Shown: positions 16,841 through 24,925 of the stretch, piece by piece
Layout of the letters: every line of letters starts with the position of its first letter
Numbering within the stretch: the stretch's first letter is position 1
IMG/VR virus record: IMGVR_UViG_3300044727_000119
Coordinates: 1 to 40,036 of that record
Source: a virus
Length of the DNA: 40,036 nt
Direction: 5' to 3' (one strand)
Notes under the pieces: model-generated
Database searches by the model: none
What the model was told of the DNA's origin: nothing
The model's input: only the letters and a program-made list of their open reading frames with translations
Position numbers and translations under genes: made by a program

Positions 16841-18538
16841 TTGTCCGAGTTCGCACCGAAGACCTGGGTCATCGAGAAAAAACCTCTCGGACCGCCGGCC
16901 GACGCCAAAAAAGTGACTCCGCTGGGGAAAGGACTGAACGACCTCGAGGAACGGATCGAGGCTGGCTTCGCCAACGTCCGAGTCTCCAAGGAGGCGCCCA
17001 TCAATGTCGAGCATCCGGAGTATGGGGCGGACGGCACGGGAGTTTCTGCCTCCGATGCTGCGTTCGCTAAAGCGATAGCGGCGCTCCCGTCTGAAGGGGG
17101 GGCGATTCTTGCCCCTCGTCGCTACAAGCTCTCGTCGAAACTCAACGCCGACAAAACGCGGAGCGTGCGGATCGTGGGGCAGTCGGCACTCACGGCTGGC
17201 AATACCGGGGCCTCCCAGCTCCTCTTCACCCAGGGTGGCACCGAAGCTCTGATTTCGGCCCGATCCTCAGTTGGATTCGGCCTGCAGGATCTGGGGATCT
17301 TCTACAACAACGGCTCCTTCACGGGTCCCGCCCTGGACCTGAGCCACGCGGAAGGTAGCGGTGACGGGGCCTACGACACCTTCGAGCGGTGCAACTTCGT
17401 CGGCCAGGGGGTGAGAACTGCTCTTGGGGTCGACCTGGACAAGGCGATCGCCATGGCTTTCCGGGACGTCTACTTCAACAACTTCGACGTCGATGTTCGC
17501 GGGATGAAGACCGCCGGCAGCTACTCCAACGCCCACCTCTTTGACCACTGCATCTTTGCCGGCACCAAAACGATCCCCCTTCTGAACGGAGGAGAGGCCT
17601 GGGGTCTTCGCAACTGCATCTTCGAGAACCTAAACGGCGGCGGCGCAGGGGCCTTTCTCGTCGAAGAAGGGTTTAGCGCCATCGGCATGTGCTTCGACAC
17701 CTGCTGGTTTGGTGATGCGACGACCGGCTCGGGGACTTGGATCACCTTCCGCGGACAGCAGCTCGCCGTCCGCCACGGGGCGCTTGGCGGAGGCGGCCTC
17801 GGGGTCTTCCTCCCGGATGCCTCAACTGACGGGCTCTACGTGGAGGCAGTCGAGTTCATCAACATTACGGATGCGATCCGGGCGAACTGGTCTGGCGGTG
17901 GCAACAAGAACTACGTCATCAACCCCAATGGCTACAGCGGGGTGGCTGGCAAAAAGGTATCCCTAGACAACGGGGCGACCGATCTGGGAGTCGCCCGGCA
18001 TATAGGCGGGAACGGGCTCACGCTCGGCGGAGATGTCGCCCTCTCGCGGGCTGAAGCTTCCGTCGCAGCCCTCTACGGTCAGCTCCGAATCCTCGGCGCA
18101 TCGGGTGGGGTCTCCCTGGGGATCCGGCAGCCCGCGGACGAATCGGCCAGGTTCCGGGTGCTGGAAACCGGTGAGATGCAGATGGGCGACGGCACGCTAG
18201 CCGGGCTCGACACGAACCTCTACAGGTCGGCGGCCGATCAGCTCAAGACCGATGACCAACTCGTTGTCGTTGGGGGGATGGTGCCCAACGCCGCATCAGC
18301 AGCTTCCAAAGCCACCGTCAGCCTTGCCGCCGGCTTTCCCACGCTTGTCGAAATCACCGGCACCACCGAAGTCAAAAAAATCACGGCCACCGCTAAAGGA
18401 CATCGGGTGACCCTGCTCTTCGAAAAAGCCCTGACGGTCAAGAACGGGGAAAACCTGAAACTGGGGGCGGACTTCGCGGCAACGGCAGGCTCCACCTTGA
18501 CCTTGGTCTGTGACGGATCGAATTGGTATCCCGCCTGA
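16841..18538 (+). CDS. Tail spike/fibre, beta-helix (pectate lyase-like)
   Basis: This 565-residue protein probably contacts the host surface. Residues 1-55 form the virion attachment part. Residues 57-110 match the start of pectate-lyase-3-type folds (EYGADGTGVSASDAAFAKAI, then LPSEGGAILAPRRYKLSS). Residues 110-370 contain regular strands with RCNFVG, HCIFAG, NCIFEN and TCWFGD, each about one helical turn apart, typical of a right-handed beta-helix. The C-terminal about 90 residues (VEITGTTEVKKITA ... TLVCDGSNWYPA) are a common fibre tip domain. Start is TTG with AGGAGG. Enzymatic activity is uncertain because many such spikes only bind. It is preceded by a divergent gap shared with the opposite-strand gene. 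Confidence 0.85.
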   Translation: MSEFAPKTWVIEKKPLGPPADAKKVTPLGKGLNDLEERIEAGFANVRVSKEAPINVEHPEYGADGTGVSASDAAFAKAIAALPSEGGAILAPRRYKLSSKLNADKTRSVRIVGQSALTAGNTGASQLLFTQGGTEALISARSSVGFGLQDLGIFYNNGSFTGPALDLSHAEGSGDGAYDTFERCNFVGQGVRTALGVDLDKAIAMAFRDVYFNNFDVDVRGMKTAGSYSNAHLFDHCIFAGTKTIPLLNGGEAWGLRNCIFENLNGGGAGAFLVEEGFSAIGMCFDTCWFGDATTGSGTWITFRGQQLAVRHGALGGGGLGVFLPDASTDGLYVEAVEFINITDAIRANWSGGGNKNYVINPNGYSGVAGKKVSLDNGATDLGVARHIGGNGLTLGGDVALSRAEASVAALYGQLRILGASGGVSLGIRQPADESARFRVLETGEMQMGDGTLAGLDTNLYRSAADQLKTDDQLVVVGGMVPNAASAASKATVSLAAGFPTLVEITGTTEVKKITATAKGHRVTLLFEKALTVKNGENLKLGADFAATAGSTLTLVCDGSNWYPA

Positions 18539-18554
18539 TGAAAGGAGCCGGCTG

Positions 18555-18860
18555 ATGGCCAGCTACGAAGTTGCCAAAGGAAAGGTCGGCGCTCACGCCA
18601 AGACCCTCACCCCGAACGTCATCGACTCAGTGACCTTCCAAGCCGTAGGGGATATGGACATCGAGGTGCGCTCCGATGGGGCGGCGGCGATCTACTTCAC
18701 GTTGGACGGAAGCGATCCAACGATCGGCGGTGACCACTGCTACGAGCTGCCCGCCGCGCCTTCTGTGCGGACGGTCGATCGCACCAAGAACCAGAACCAG
18801 GTGGTGAAGCTGATCTCTTCTGGCTCACCCGAATACAGCGTCTCGAAACTGGGGGACTGA
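18555..18860 (+). CDS. Small virion-associated protein, unrecognised
   Basis: This 101-residue beta-rich protein lies between two fibre genes. The middle (SVTFQAVGDMDIEVRSDG then AIYFTLDGSDPTIGG) reads like an immunoglobulin-like or small beta-sandwich fold with a chitobiase/FN3-type C-terminal signature (YFTLDGSDPT). Such domains often decorate fibres. It starts at an ATG with AAAGGAG upstream. An in-frame GTG 15 codons earlier overlaps the spike stop and is less likely. No signal peptide is present. Role in fibre assembly or glycan binding is inference from neighbourhood. Confidence 0.55.
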   Translation: MASYEVAKGKVGAHAKTLTPNVIDSVTFQAVGDMDIEVRSDGAAAIYFTLDGSDPTIGGDHCYELPAAPSVRTVDRTKNQNQVVKLISSGSPEYSVSKLGD

Positions 18861-18862
18861 AG

Positions 18863-20017
18863 ATGAGCTTGCTACTTGGACCGGGGGCGACCTCCGCTGC
18901 GCTCGACCTGGTCAATCTCGGCACTGACTGGTCAGACGGGGAACGCCTCTTCGGTTTCGAATCCCAGAACGCCGCGGGTAAGAAGCTGGAAATCCGCTTA
19001 GGCAAAACGTCGGCACCCGACGAAGGCAACCGGCCAAATGCCGTCTTCAGCCGTGTCCTCAAAACCCCCGAATCTTCCTTCTCGGGCGACGGGGCGGGGA
19101 ACCTAGCGGCCCTTCGCGCGCACACTACGGCCGTTGCGGGATCGGAGGGACAGGCCATCGGGGCGGTGGGCAGCGCAATCTCTTTCTCCAAATACGAAGA
19201 AGGCAACTCCCTTGCCGACGCGGTTGGCCTCTATGGCCTCGGCATCGTAAAGGGGGAAAGTACTCGCACCGGCCTGGGAGTTTTCGCCAACGGACGTCGC
19301 GATACGGCTACGGGCCGCACTTGCGGTATTGAGTGCGTCTCCAATAACCAGCCGGAAGGCGCAGCGGAGGCGTGGGTTGAAGGAAACTACCCTTCGACCA
19401 AGGGGATTCACCTTCACGCGGTAGGTGCCTCACAGTCGGCCGTGGGTCTTTTTACCTCCAACGTCGGTGTCGGTTATCACACCTTCATCGGCGGCATGAA
19501 AGGCGCCCCCATCAGCAACGCCTTCTACCGTGACGAGACCGAAGCGCCTTACTCGATCCGCATCCGGGGTAAACACGCGACCGCCGCGATAGCGGTTAAC
19601 TCTGGCGCTGGGGGCATGATTATCGGGGGGGAGACGCTTGCGAGTGCCGGCTGCCTTCTGGAGGTGTTCGGTGGCGCAGAAGTCAAGGACCCGCTCTACC
19701 AGTTCCGTGTAACGGGCACCAAAGGAATGCGCGGGCATTTGGCCGGGGACACGGGCGCTCTGCTTACGGCGTTCTGCTCAGGCGGAGCCAGCCAGTTCGT
19801 CACCGGCAGCGTTGCCAAAGACGTGGGGTTTCAATTCTTGGCCGGGACGAACTTCTTCCTCGCCCCGACCGGCAAAACGGCCGTCCTGCGAGCGGCTGAA
19901 GCCAAACTCGGATTCTTCGGCACGGCACCTGTCGCCAAACCGAACGTTAAAGCTGCAGCGGAAGTCACGGCCAAAGAACTATGTGAAGCCCTCGAAACGT
20001 TGGGGCTGGTCGAATGA
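18863..20017 (+). CDS. Tail fibre-type protein, unrecognised
   Basis: This 384-residue protein lies in the fibre block and is rich in Gly, Ala, Ser and Thr with evenly spaced short strands. It looks like an elongated repeat protein: FGFESQNAAGKKLEIRLG, then repeated segments such as AVNSGAGGMIIGG. The C-terminus (FFGTAPVAKPNVKAAAEVTAKELCEALETLGLVE) closely follows the ending used by many actinophage fibres, where this segment is a trimerising or capping helix. No catalytic motif is visible. It is two bases downstream of the preceding stop and overlaps the next gene by four bases, so the three are one translational unit. Fibre function is inferred from position and composition. Confidence 0.6.
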   Translation: MSLLLGPGATSAALDLVNLGTDWSDGERLFGFESQNAAGKKLEIRLGKTSAPDEGNRPNAVFSRVLKTPESSFSGDGAGNLAALRAHTTAVAGSEGQAIGAVGSAISFSKYEEGNSLADAVGLYGLGIVKGESTRTGLGVFANGRRDTATGRTCGIECVSNNQPEGAAEAWVEGNYPSTKGIHLHAVGASQSAVGLFTSNVGVGYHTFIGGMKGAPISNAFYRDETEAPYSIRIRGKHATAAIAVNSGAGGMIIGGETLASAGCLLEVFGGAEVKDPLYQFRVTGTKGMRGHLAGDTGALLTAFCSGGASQFVTGSVAKDVGFQFLAGTNFFLAPTGKTAVLRAAEAKLGFFGTAPVAKPNVKAAAEVTAKELCEALETLGLVE

Positions 20018-20373
20018 GCGAGTGGAGAGAGGGAGCCAGGTCCGAGGCGTCACCCAAGTTGGAGGGATTCGATTTCGCTCGCGTCGGCACTGTAACCAGC
20101 ACGGCATTCCTGGTTCAGGCCGATCAGGACGGAACGAAAACCAGCGTTCAGATCGGAATCTCGCGTCAGGAGAACGGCGGACCGCGAGAAGAGGTTGCTC
20201 TGGTCGTTTCACGACAGCCCCTCGATGGCGGCCCCGAGCGAATTGCCGAAATCAACCCGGATGGCGAGCTGGTCACCGACCTCAGCGAGGCGGAGCTGAC
20301 CGAGACTATCGGGAACACGGTCCTCGCTGGCTGTCGTCAGCACGCCCTGGACCTGAGGGCAACCAATGGCTGA
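20014..20373 (+). CDS. Hypothetical protein in fibre block
   Basis: I do not recognise this 119-residue protein. It is acidic and mostly strand-forming in the first 90 residues, then ends in a helix (AELTETIGNTVLAGCRQHAL). The start is an ATG in a 4-base overlap with the preceding fibre gene and the stop overlaps the next gene by eight bases. Those overlaps strongly suggest a real co-translated gene. A fibre chaperone or small baseplate part is possible but unproved. Confidence 0.55.
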   Translation: MSEWREGARSEASPKLEGFDFARVGTVTSTAFLVQADQDGTKTSVQIGISRQENGGPREEVALVVSRQPLDGGPERIAEINPDGELVTDLSEAELTETIGNTVLAGCRQHALDLRATNG

Positions 20374-22375
20374 TCGCAAGAAACAGCCGACCCGGGGGTC
20401 GCGCAAAAGGAGCCCGGCGAAGAAGAAGACCGAGCCCCTGACGATCGAGCCCCTGGAGGTCCACCTACAGCTAGTCGGCATCCAGCGGAACGCAAAGGGC
20501 GAAGTAGTCGGGAAAGCGGTGATGCTCGAAGGGACGCTGCTGCCGCCGGACTTCACCAGGAGGCGGCTGCACAGACCGAGGAGGGGTAGGACCACCGTGG
20601 CGATCACTAACGCCCTCTACCCGAGCGAAGACCTCTATCCCTCGGAAGATCTCTATCCCTCGGATGGGTTCGAGCACCAGATTGCCGTTCTCAGGGAGCA
20701 TCCACCCGACCGGATGGCGATTAGGATCTCCGACCCGAAGACGGGACGAACGATTGCCCGCCTCTCCGAGGATGAGGCCGATCTCGCCAACGTCGTCAAC
20801 GCCATCGGCTACGAGAGCGAAATGCAAGGCGGCTGCACCCGCCTGAAGGGGAACCTCGGTCGCGACCCGCGAGTCCCCTGGTCAGACCTTCCGGCCTATG
20901 CCGATGTCACCGCCTACAGCGATGGAGTCGAGGAGCTTTGGTGGGGTCGAATCGACAAACTCGACGGGGCGGAGGGGGACCGCACCGGGGTCGACCTCGA
21001 AGCAGTCGGCCATATCGCAGCGCTCGAAGACGACAAAGCCTGCCTTGGCCTCGGCTTCATCGACGCCGACCAGACCAAATGGGGCGATCCTTCGGTAGAG
21101 CGGCGCAAGCGGTTGATCGAAGCCAACATCGCCCTGGCTGCCAGCACCTCCCTGGGATTCGGTTCGTTGGAGAACGAAAAAGAACCGCCGGGGATCCTCA
21201 ACGACTTCACGAACGTCACCACGCTCGAAGGCAAGGACGAGGCCGGCGAGGCCGACTACGTCTCTGGCGGCGTGGACATAGATGAAGTGCTCTACGACTA
21301 CCGGCAGTTGACGAGCAACCCCGAAGATTCCAACTGGGAGTCGAATCTCGCGCTAGGCACGACGGACACGTTCGCCACCGCGATAGCCGGCAGCGACCAC
21401 AACCGCGTCACGGCGCTCCAGCAGTTGGTCTCAGCGGCGGGGGAAAGCGGCTACCGCTTCGCCCGTCTGCGGGATCGCTACACCTCTTCGGCCGGCGGCT
21501 CTCAGATGAACGATCTGATCGCCTGGCAGAACCTAAAGGTGTTGAGCCTGCTCGCTACGCAGAGCGGCCTCACTCTGCAGGGGACTTGGCCCAACGTCGG
21601 CTACACGGCCAAGCAGATGCTCGGGTGCGCGGTGCCCCGCTACTCCTATCTCGAAGCCCGCGGCGAAGACCTCGAAGACGATGGCTTCGTTATTCCCCAT
21701 GCCTGGTTCTCTGACCCCGGAGACCTCGCGACGGTCGTTAAGGATTTGACGAAATTCGGGCTGCTGGACTGGTTCATCTACGAGGGCAAGCGTCTCCAGC
21801 TCCGCTATCCCGGCACCTACGGTCGTTTCTGGCAGGCGGCACCGGGCCCGGCGGAGCTGAAGGAAACCGGGCTCGACGCTAACCGCCTCTGGCGCACGAT
21901 CGTCGTTGCCTTCCAAGACGTGGACGGTTCGACCAAATACGTTGGCCCCCCCGGCTCCGGCGCCCACATCGAAGATGCGCGGCTCGAAGTCACCGACCCC
22001 GACCATCCGGCAGTCCGCGCCGACATCTCCCGCAACGACCTCTTGGTGATGAAAGGGGTCGGCGATGTCCCGACCGGGATCAAGATCGGGATCAACTGGC
22101 TGGTTGAGGCCAACGAACTCAGCCACGCCGGCGAGTGCAACCTGCGCGACTGGGTGATGAGCGACAAGGGCATCTGGTATCCGACCTCGCATGTGAAAGC
22201 CGGGGACTACGTCCGCTTCCCTGGTCGCGACTCCGCCTACCGCAAGATCACCGCGGCTCCCTACGAGCGCGATGAACGGAACGCGCACTGTACGCTCGAC
22301 GCGCCCCCCGATGGGATCGCGGCGCTCGAGGAGCGCTTTCAGGTCGAACTGAAGGTCCTTGGCGTTACGAGTTAG
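20366..22375 (+). CDS. Minor tail / baseplate protein
   Basis: This 669-residue protein is probably a central baseplate or hub-type minor tail protein. Residues 1-75 are very basic with KRSPAKKK and RRRLHRPRRGR. Residues 84-101 carry three tandem copies of LYPSED (the last ends LYPSD), a motif I associate with minor tail proteins of actinobacteriophages. The rest has many Trp, Tyr and Asp residues in a mixed alpha/beta layout, with DLATVVKDLTKFGLLDWFIYEGKRLQLRYP at about 455-485. The start overlaps the preceding gene by eight bases. Its last 11 bases overlap the end of the opposite-strand membrane gene. The basic first 75 residues could be a fused small protein. Confidence 0.65.
   Translation: MADRKKQPTRGSRKRSPAKKKTEPLTIEPLEVHLQLVGIQRNAKGEVVGKAVMLEGTLLPPDFTRRRLHRPRRGRTTVAITNALYPSEDLYPSEDLYPSDGFEHQIAVLREHPPDRMAIRISDPKTGRTIARLSEDEADLANVVNAIGYESEMQGGCTRLKGNLGRDPRVPWSDLPAYADVTAYSDGVEELWWGRIDKLDGAEGDRTGVDLEAVGHIAALEDDKACLGLGFIDADQTKWGDPSVERRKRLIEANIALAASTSLGFGSLENEKEPPGILNDFTNVTTLEGKDEAGEADYVSGGVDIDEVLYDYRQLTSNPEDSNWESNLALGTTDTFATAIAGSDHNRVTALQQLVSAAGESGYRFARLRDRYTSSAGGSQMNDLIAWQNLKVLSLLATQSGLTLQGTWPNVGYTAKQMLGCAVPRYSYLEARGEDLEDDGFVIPHAWFSDPGDLATVVKDLTKFGLLDWFIYEGKRLQLRYPGTYGRFWQAAPGPAELKETGLDANRLWRTIVVAFQDVDGSTKYVGPPGSGAHIEDARLEVTDPDHPAVRADISRNDLLVMKGVGDVPTGIKIGINWLVEANELSHAGECNLRDWVMSDKGIWYPTSHVKAGDYVRFPGRDSAYRKITAAPYERDERNAHCTLDAPPDGIAALEERFQVELKVLGVTS
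20615..20665 (+). repeat. Three tandem LYPSED-coding repeats (18-base unit)
   Basis: The 18-base unit coding LYPSED appears three times in frame inside the minor tail gene, the last copy changed to LYPSDG. The second and third copies are nearly identical at DNA level. Copy number could change by slippage, and such motifs probably form a stiff, Tyr/Pro-rich linker. Confidence 0.75.
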
Positions 22376-22775
22376 CTTCGCTTTCCGGGGCATCCACCCA
22401 AAGGGCGGTGGCGCCTGCTGCGAGAACAACTGATCCAACGGTGGTTAGCCAGAGACCCCAGCCGGGGCTAACGAGGCGGACCTCCTCGCCGAACACGGTC
22501 TGCTCGGAGGTATAGATCTCCTTTAGGTCATAGCCGGCAACGAAGGCACTGCCGACAGCGAGCAGGCCGGCGATCATCAACCAGTTCGACCCCGGTGGTC
22601 GATCGAGGACGAGCGCGCCGGCGCCCAACGCTAGGACAAGCGTGATCACCCCGTCGCCATCGAGACCGGCGCGGTCTACGAGGAGCGAGGTCTGCCACGG
22701 CCCTACGGCTCCGAGGATCACGGCGACGCACGCGAGCAGAGTGACTTTGCGGACCGCTGGGCTGTCCCATTCCAC
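22365..22775 (-). CDS. Four-pass membrane protein, opposite strand
   Basis: This 136-residue protein has four hydrophobic segments: VTLLACVAVILGAVGPW, ITLVLALGAGALVL, WLMIAGLLAVGSAFVAGY and WLTTVGSVVLAAGATAL. A loop of about 20 residues with acidic character lies between the third and fourth, followed by SPGWGLWLTTVGS. That order, and the PGxGxxL turn into the last helix, mirror the opposite-strand gene at 16186-16746. I chose GTG at 22775. The ribosome site there is weak, and a longer frame reaching 22988 has an implausible basic leader. No family name is claimed. Likely a host-envelope protein expressed from its own promoter in the lysogen. Confidence 0.7.
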   Translation of the reverse strand: MEWDSPAVRKVTLLACVAVILGAVGPWQTSLLVDRAGLDGDGVITLVLALGAGALVLDRPPGSNWLMIAGLLAVGSAFVAGYDLKEIYTSEQTVFGEEVRLVSPGWGLWLTTVGSVVLAAGATALWVDAPESEANS

Positions 22776-22824
22776 GGCCGCGAATGTACCCGAAAACCAC
22801 CGACCGGAGGAAGCGAGCCCGTGC

Positions 22825-23016
22825 GTGAAACCGACCGAACCCTTGCGTCGCCACCTCATCGGCTGGAACTTCTCCCGAGTGGTCGGCGTCCTAATTCTGC
22901 TGTACGAGGCCACCCTTTGGCCCCAGCCACAGGAGGCGATAGTCATGGCGGCGATCGGGTTGTTGGGCTTCCCGTACGTGATCGGCATCGACCAAAAGAA
23001 CCGAGGCGAGGAGTGA
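22825..23016 (+). CDS. Small membrane protein near lysis genes
   Basis: This 63-residue protein has a short basic N-terminus, then VVGVLILLYEATLW and AIVMAAIGLLGFPYVIGI as two membrane segments, and a charged tail. It resembles small actinophage membrane proteins that lie next to lysis genes. Start GTG at 22825 is uncertain: a GTG four bases earlier starts another frame and the GGAGG lies 15 bases upstream. The stop overlaps the next small gene by four bases (GTGA). Confidence 0.6.
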   Translation: MKPTEPLRRHLIGWNFSRVVGVLILLYEATLWPQPQEAIVMAAIGLLGFPYVIGIDQKNRGEE

Positions 23017-23105
23017 GCACGCTGCTGCTCTGCTACCCGCGGACGTTCCTCTACTGCGGCGTCTGGGTCTACCTGATCGCCCTCTGGGAGGTATATGGCG
23101 TATGA
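23013..23105 (+). CDS. 30-residue single-pass membrane peptide
   Basis: A GTG in a GTGA overlap starts MSTLLLCYPRTFLYCGVWVY and continues to a stop at 23105, a single hydrophobic segment with almost no soluble part. The stop overlaps the next gene's ATG (GTATGA). Four-base overlaps on both sides make this tiny gene credible. It is below common gene-finder size limits. A role in membrane targeting or lysis timing is possible. Confidence 0.5.
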   Translation: MSTLLLCYPRTFLYCGVWVYLIALWEVYGV

Positions 23106-23830
23106 ACCCTTTTCCCGGCCACCACCTCGGCGAGCCCACCTGGCGGCGTGTAAAGGGCGGCGCGTGGATCGTCCTCACGGTCGTATTCGTCTTCCTCCTC
23201 ATTCGTGCCGAAAACAAGTCCGACGAGGCGATCGACCGGGTCACGAAAGTCGAATCTCCCTGCCTGAAATATGGGGCGAAGTCTGATCAATGCAAGGAAG
23301 CGTTCGAACAAGCGGTCCTCACGATCACCCACGCGCAGGCTTGCGCGATTCTGCGTAAAGCGGGTCTAGAGATCCAGCCGTGCGCCCACGCGCGACTCCG
23401 TCAGGAATCCGACCGTCGTAACGAGCGATCGGCTGCAGCTGCTTCAGGTGGTGATGCCCCTCAACCCGGATCTACCGGCTATCAGCAACCGAGCCCTCGT
23501 GATGAGGGCTCGAGTGGAGATGTTGGGACGGGAAAGCAGCGGGGTCGAGGCGATGACGGTTCGGGCGGGGGCGATCACGTCCAGCCTGCCCCGGCCCCCG
23601 CGCCCGATCCTGAAACCGTGCCGACTGAATCAGCCGCCGACTCTTCACCCGGCCGCAGCGGTGACGCGCCCGGGAACCCAGACCCACCGGCCTCCCCGTC
23701 TCCCGGAACGGTGCCCTCCACCGTGGAAGCAGCGGGTGGTGCTGTGAAAGAAGCTGGGGAAGGTGTAGGGGGAGCGGTCGAAGGTGTTGGGAAGGGCGTC
23801 GATTGCGCTTTGCGGGGTGACTGCCCGTGA
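23102..23830 (+). CDS. Membrane-anchored Pro/Gly-rich protein
   Basis: This 242-residue protein has one membrane segment near residues 20-36 (GAWIVLTVVFVFLLIRA), then a helical part with four cysteines (CLKYGAKSDQCKEAF then ACAILRKAGLEIQPC) that could form disulphides outside the cell. Residues 110-205 are low-complexity Pro, Gly, Ser and Asp (QPAPAPAPDPETVP). The end is a Gly-Val repeat. The layout (anchor plus extended periplasmic arm) is spanin- or wall-spanning-like and might bridge membrane and cell wall. It contains a perfect 8-bp inverted repeat at 23491-23511. Exact function is unknown. Confidence 0.6.
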   Translation: MNPFPGHHLGEPTWRRVKGGAWIVLTVVFVFLLIRAENKSDEAIDRVTKVESPCLKYGAKSDQCKEAFEQAVLTITHAQACAILRKAGLEIQPCAHARLRQESDRRNERSAAAASGGDAPQPGSTGYQQPSPRDEGSSGDVGTGKQRGRGDDGSGGGDHVQPAPAPAPDPETVPTESAADSSPGRSGDAPGNPDPPASPSPGTVPSTVEAAGGAVKEAGEGVGGAVEGVGKGVDCALRGDCP

Positions 23831-23988
23831 CCCGGCGAGCGCTCAGATGGCACATCGCCCGACTGATTGTCGGCTGCCCGGCCTGGTTCGTCGCATCCTT
23901 GCTTGATGGTCTGAGTGCCTTTCGCGATACCTGGCGAGACCGTCCCCGCGCTTCCGAGCGCGAGCAATACGAAGGGGTTTCAAAATGA
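23827..23988 (+). CDS. 53-residue small protein
   Basis: A GTG in a GTGA overlap with the preceding gene starts MTRRALRWHIARLIVGCPAW and the frame runs to a TGA at 23988 that overlaps an ATG. The first half has a semi-hydrophobic helix (LIVGCPAWFVASLLDGLSAF), the second half is charged. It may be an amphipathic or single-pass peptide in the lysis region. Coupling on both sides supports it as real. Family not recognised. Confidence 0.5.
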   Translation: MTRRALRWHIARLIVGCPAWFVASLLDGLSAFRDTWRDRPRASEREQYEGVSK

Positions 23989-24104
23989 CGATCCAGCGTG
24001 CGCCTCGGCTGGGGCACGTGGGGCAACGAGTTGTCGACCAAACCAGCGCTGGACCCGACCTCGCTCAACCGAGAAGTCCCGACGATAACCAAAGAGGAGC
24101 GTCA

Positions 24105-24482
24105 ATGACGAAGCAGAGCCAAGCCAAGGTGACCGACGGCCGCGGCTTCCACCCGCACGCGACCTACATGAAGGAGGTTGCCGTCGGTGACCACCTGGTA
24201 CTCGACACTTTCTATGGAGCCGAGCCGGTCACCAGCGTCGAGCTACTCGAGGACCAGCGTCCGCCGGGATTTCTTTATGCCGAAACGCTCATCGTGATCG
24301 AGGTCACGCGCCGCTTATACGACGGTAGCGGAGGGACCTACACCGCCCGCGCCATCCGAAGTGGCCGCGAGCCCGCGACCGTCTGGCGGCAGGAAGACAA
24401 GCTGCCCGACGATATTCGGGAGCGGCTCGCCAGGATTCGCGACGAGATTGCAACTCTCACTTCGCCGAGATGCGCTGCGTGA
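24105..24482 (+). CDS. Hypothetical protein, 125 residues
   Basis: This protein is unrecognised. It is a compact alpha/beta protein with a central strand group (VAVGDHLVLDTFYGAEPVTSVELL, shown only in part here) and a C-terminal helix (DIRERLARIRDEIATL). The start is placed at ATG 24105 with GAGGAG seven bases upstream. An in-frame ATG at 23985, in an ATGA overlap with the preceding gene and with its own GAAGGGG, would add 40 residues, so both starts may be used. Confidence 0.6.
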   Translation: MTKQSQAKVTDGRGFHPHATYMKEVAVGDHLVLDTFYGAEPVTSVELLEDQRPPGFLYAETLIVIEVTRRLYDGSGGTYTARAIRSGREPATVWRQEDKLPDDIRERLARIRDEIATLTSPRCAA

Positions 24483-24576
24483 AGCTCAGGCCCGCCCCTT
24501 GACTTCAGCCAGCCCAGACACCATCGTTTCTTAGGGCAGCAAAGGGCGGCGCCTCAATCGAGAGGAGAGCCGCGCA

Positions 24577-24783
24577 GTGCCCTTGGATCAGCAGCACGTC
24601 TGGGTGGTGCGGCGTGAGTCCGGTTCTCTCCTGCTGCCCGTCTGGAGCTCTGAGGCCGCCGAGGTCTTCAAAAAGGCTGGGTGGCAGGTAACGGCGGTGC
24701 CGCTATCGGCGTTCAGTGCTGAGGAGATGCGGTGCTTGGGGATCAGGCGTCGAGCCGAGCCACATCGGCCTCAGCCGCGCTGA
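24577..24783 (+). CDS. Hypothetical protein, 68 residues
   Basis: A GTG preceded by GAGAGGAGAG starts a protein with VWVVRRESGSLLLPVWSSEA and then AGWQVTAVPLSAFSAEEM, a short beta-helix-like alternation without known motif. The last 41 bases overlap the convergent opposite-strand gene. The C-terminus is basic and probably disordered. Support is the strong ribosome site. Confidence 0.5.
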   Translation: MPLDQQHVWVVRRESGSLLLPVWSSEAAEVFKKAGWQVTAVPLSAFSAEEMRCLGIRRRAEPHRPQPR

Positions 24784-24925
24784 GGCTCGCGGCAAATCGG
24801 GAGATGTACTCCGCATCCTTTGCGCGCTCGGCGTGGCCCAAAGCCATCCGCAAATAGGCAGTCCGGAATCGCACAACCGAGAGCGCCAGCTTCTGCCCAG
24901 ACACGGTGATAGTCGGTTCCGTCAC
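24743..24925 (-). CDS. 60-residue helical protein, opposite strand
   Basis: This short protein starts at a GTG preceded by AAGGTGG on the - strand and reads MTEPTITVSGQKLALSVVRF, then a long helix (AYLRMALGHAERAKDAEYIS, FAASLSAAEADVARL). It looks like a folded helical hairpin and has good coding character. Its start overlaps the stop of the upstream - strand frame by four bases (GTGA), so the two are likely co-translated. It opposes the lysis genes, like the opposite-strand genes elsewhere in this phage. Function unknown. Confidence 0.5.
   Translation of the reverse strand: MTEPTITVSGQKLALSVVRFRTAYLRMALGHAERAKDAEYISRFAASLSAAEADVARLDA

Noticed and set aside
21533-22438. 301-codon - strand ORF opposite the minor tail gene
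   Set aside because: Overlaps the better supported + strand gene and the opposite-strand membrane gene; no family resemblance.
23491-23511. 8-bp hairpin GAGCCCTC / GAGGGCTC inside the Pro-rich gene
   Set aside because: No U-tract and it lies within coding DNA of low complexity; most likely incidental.
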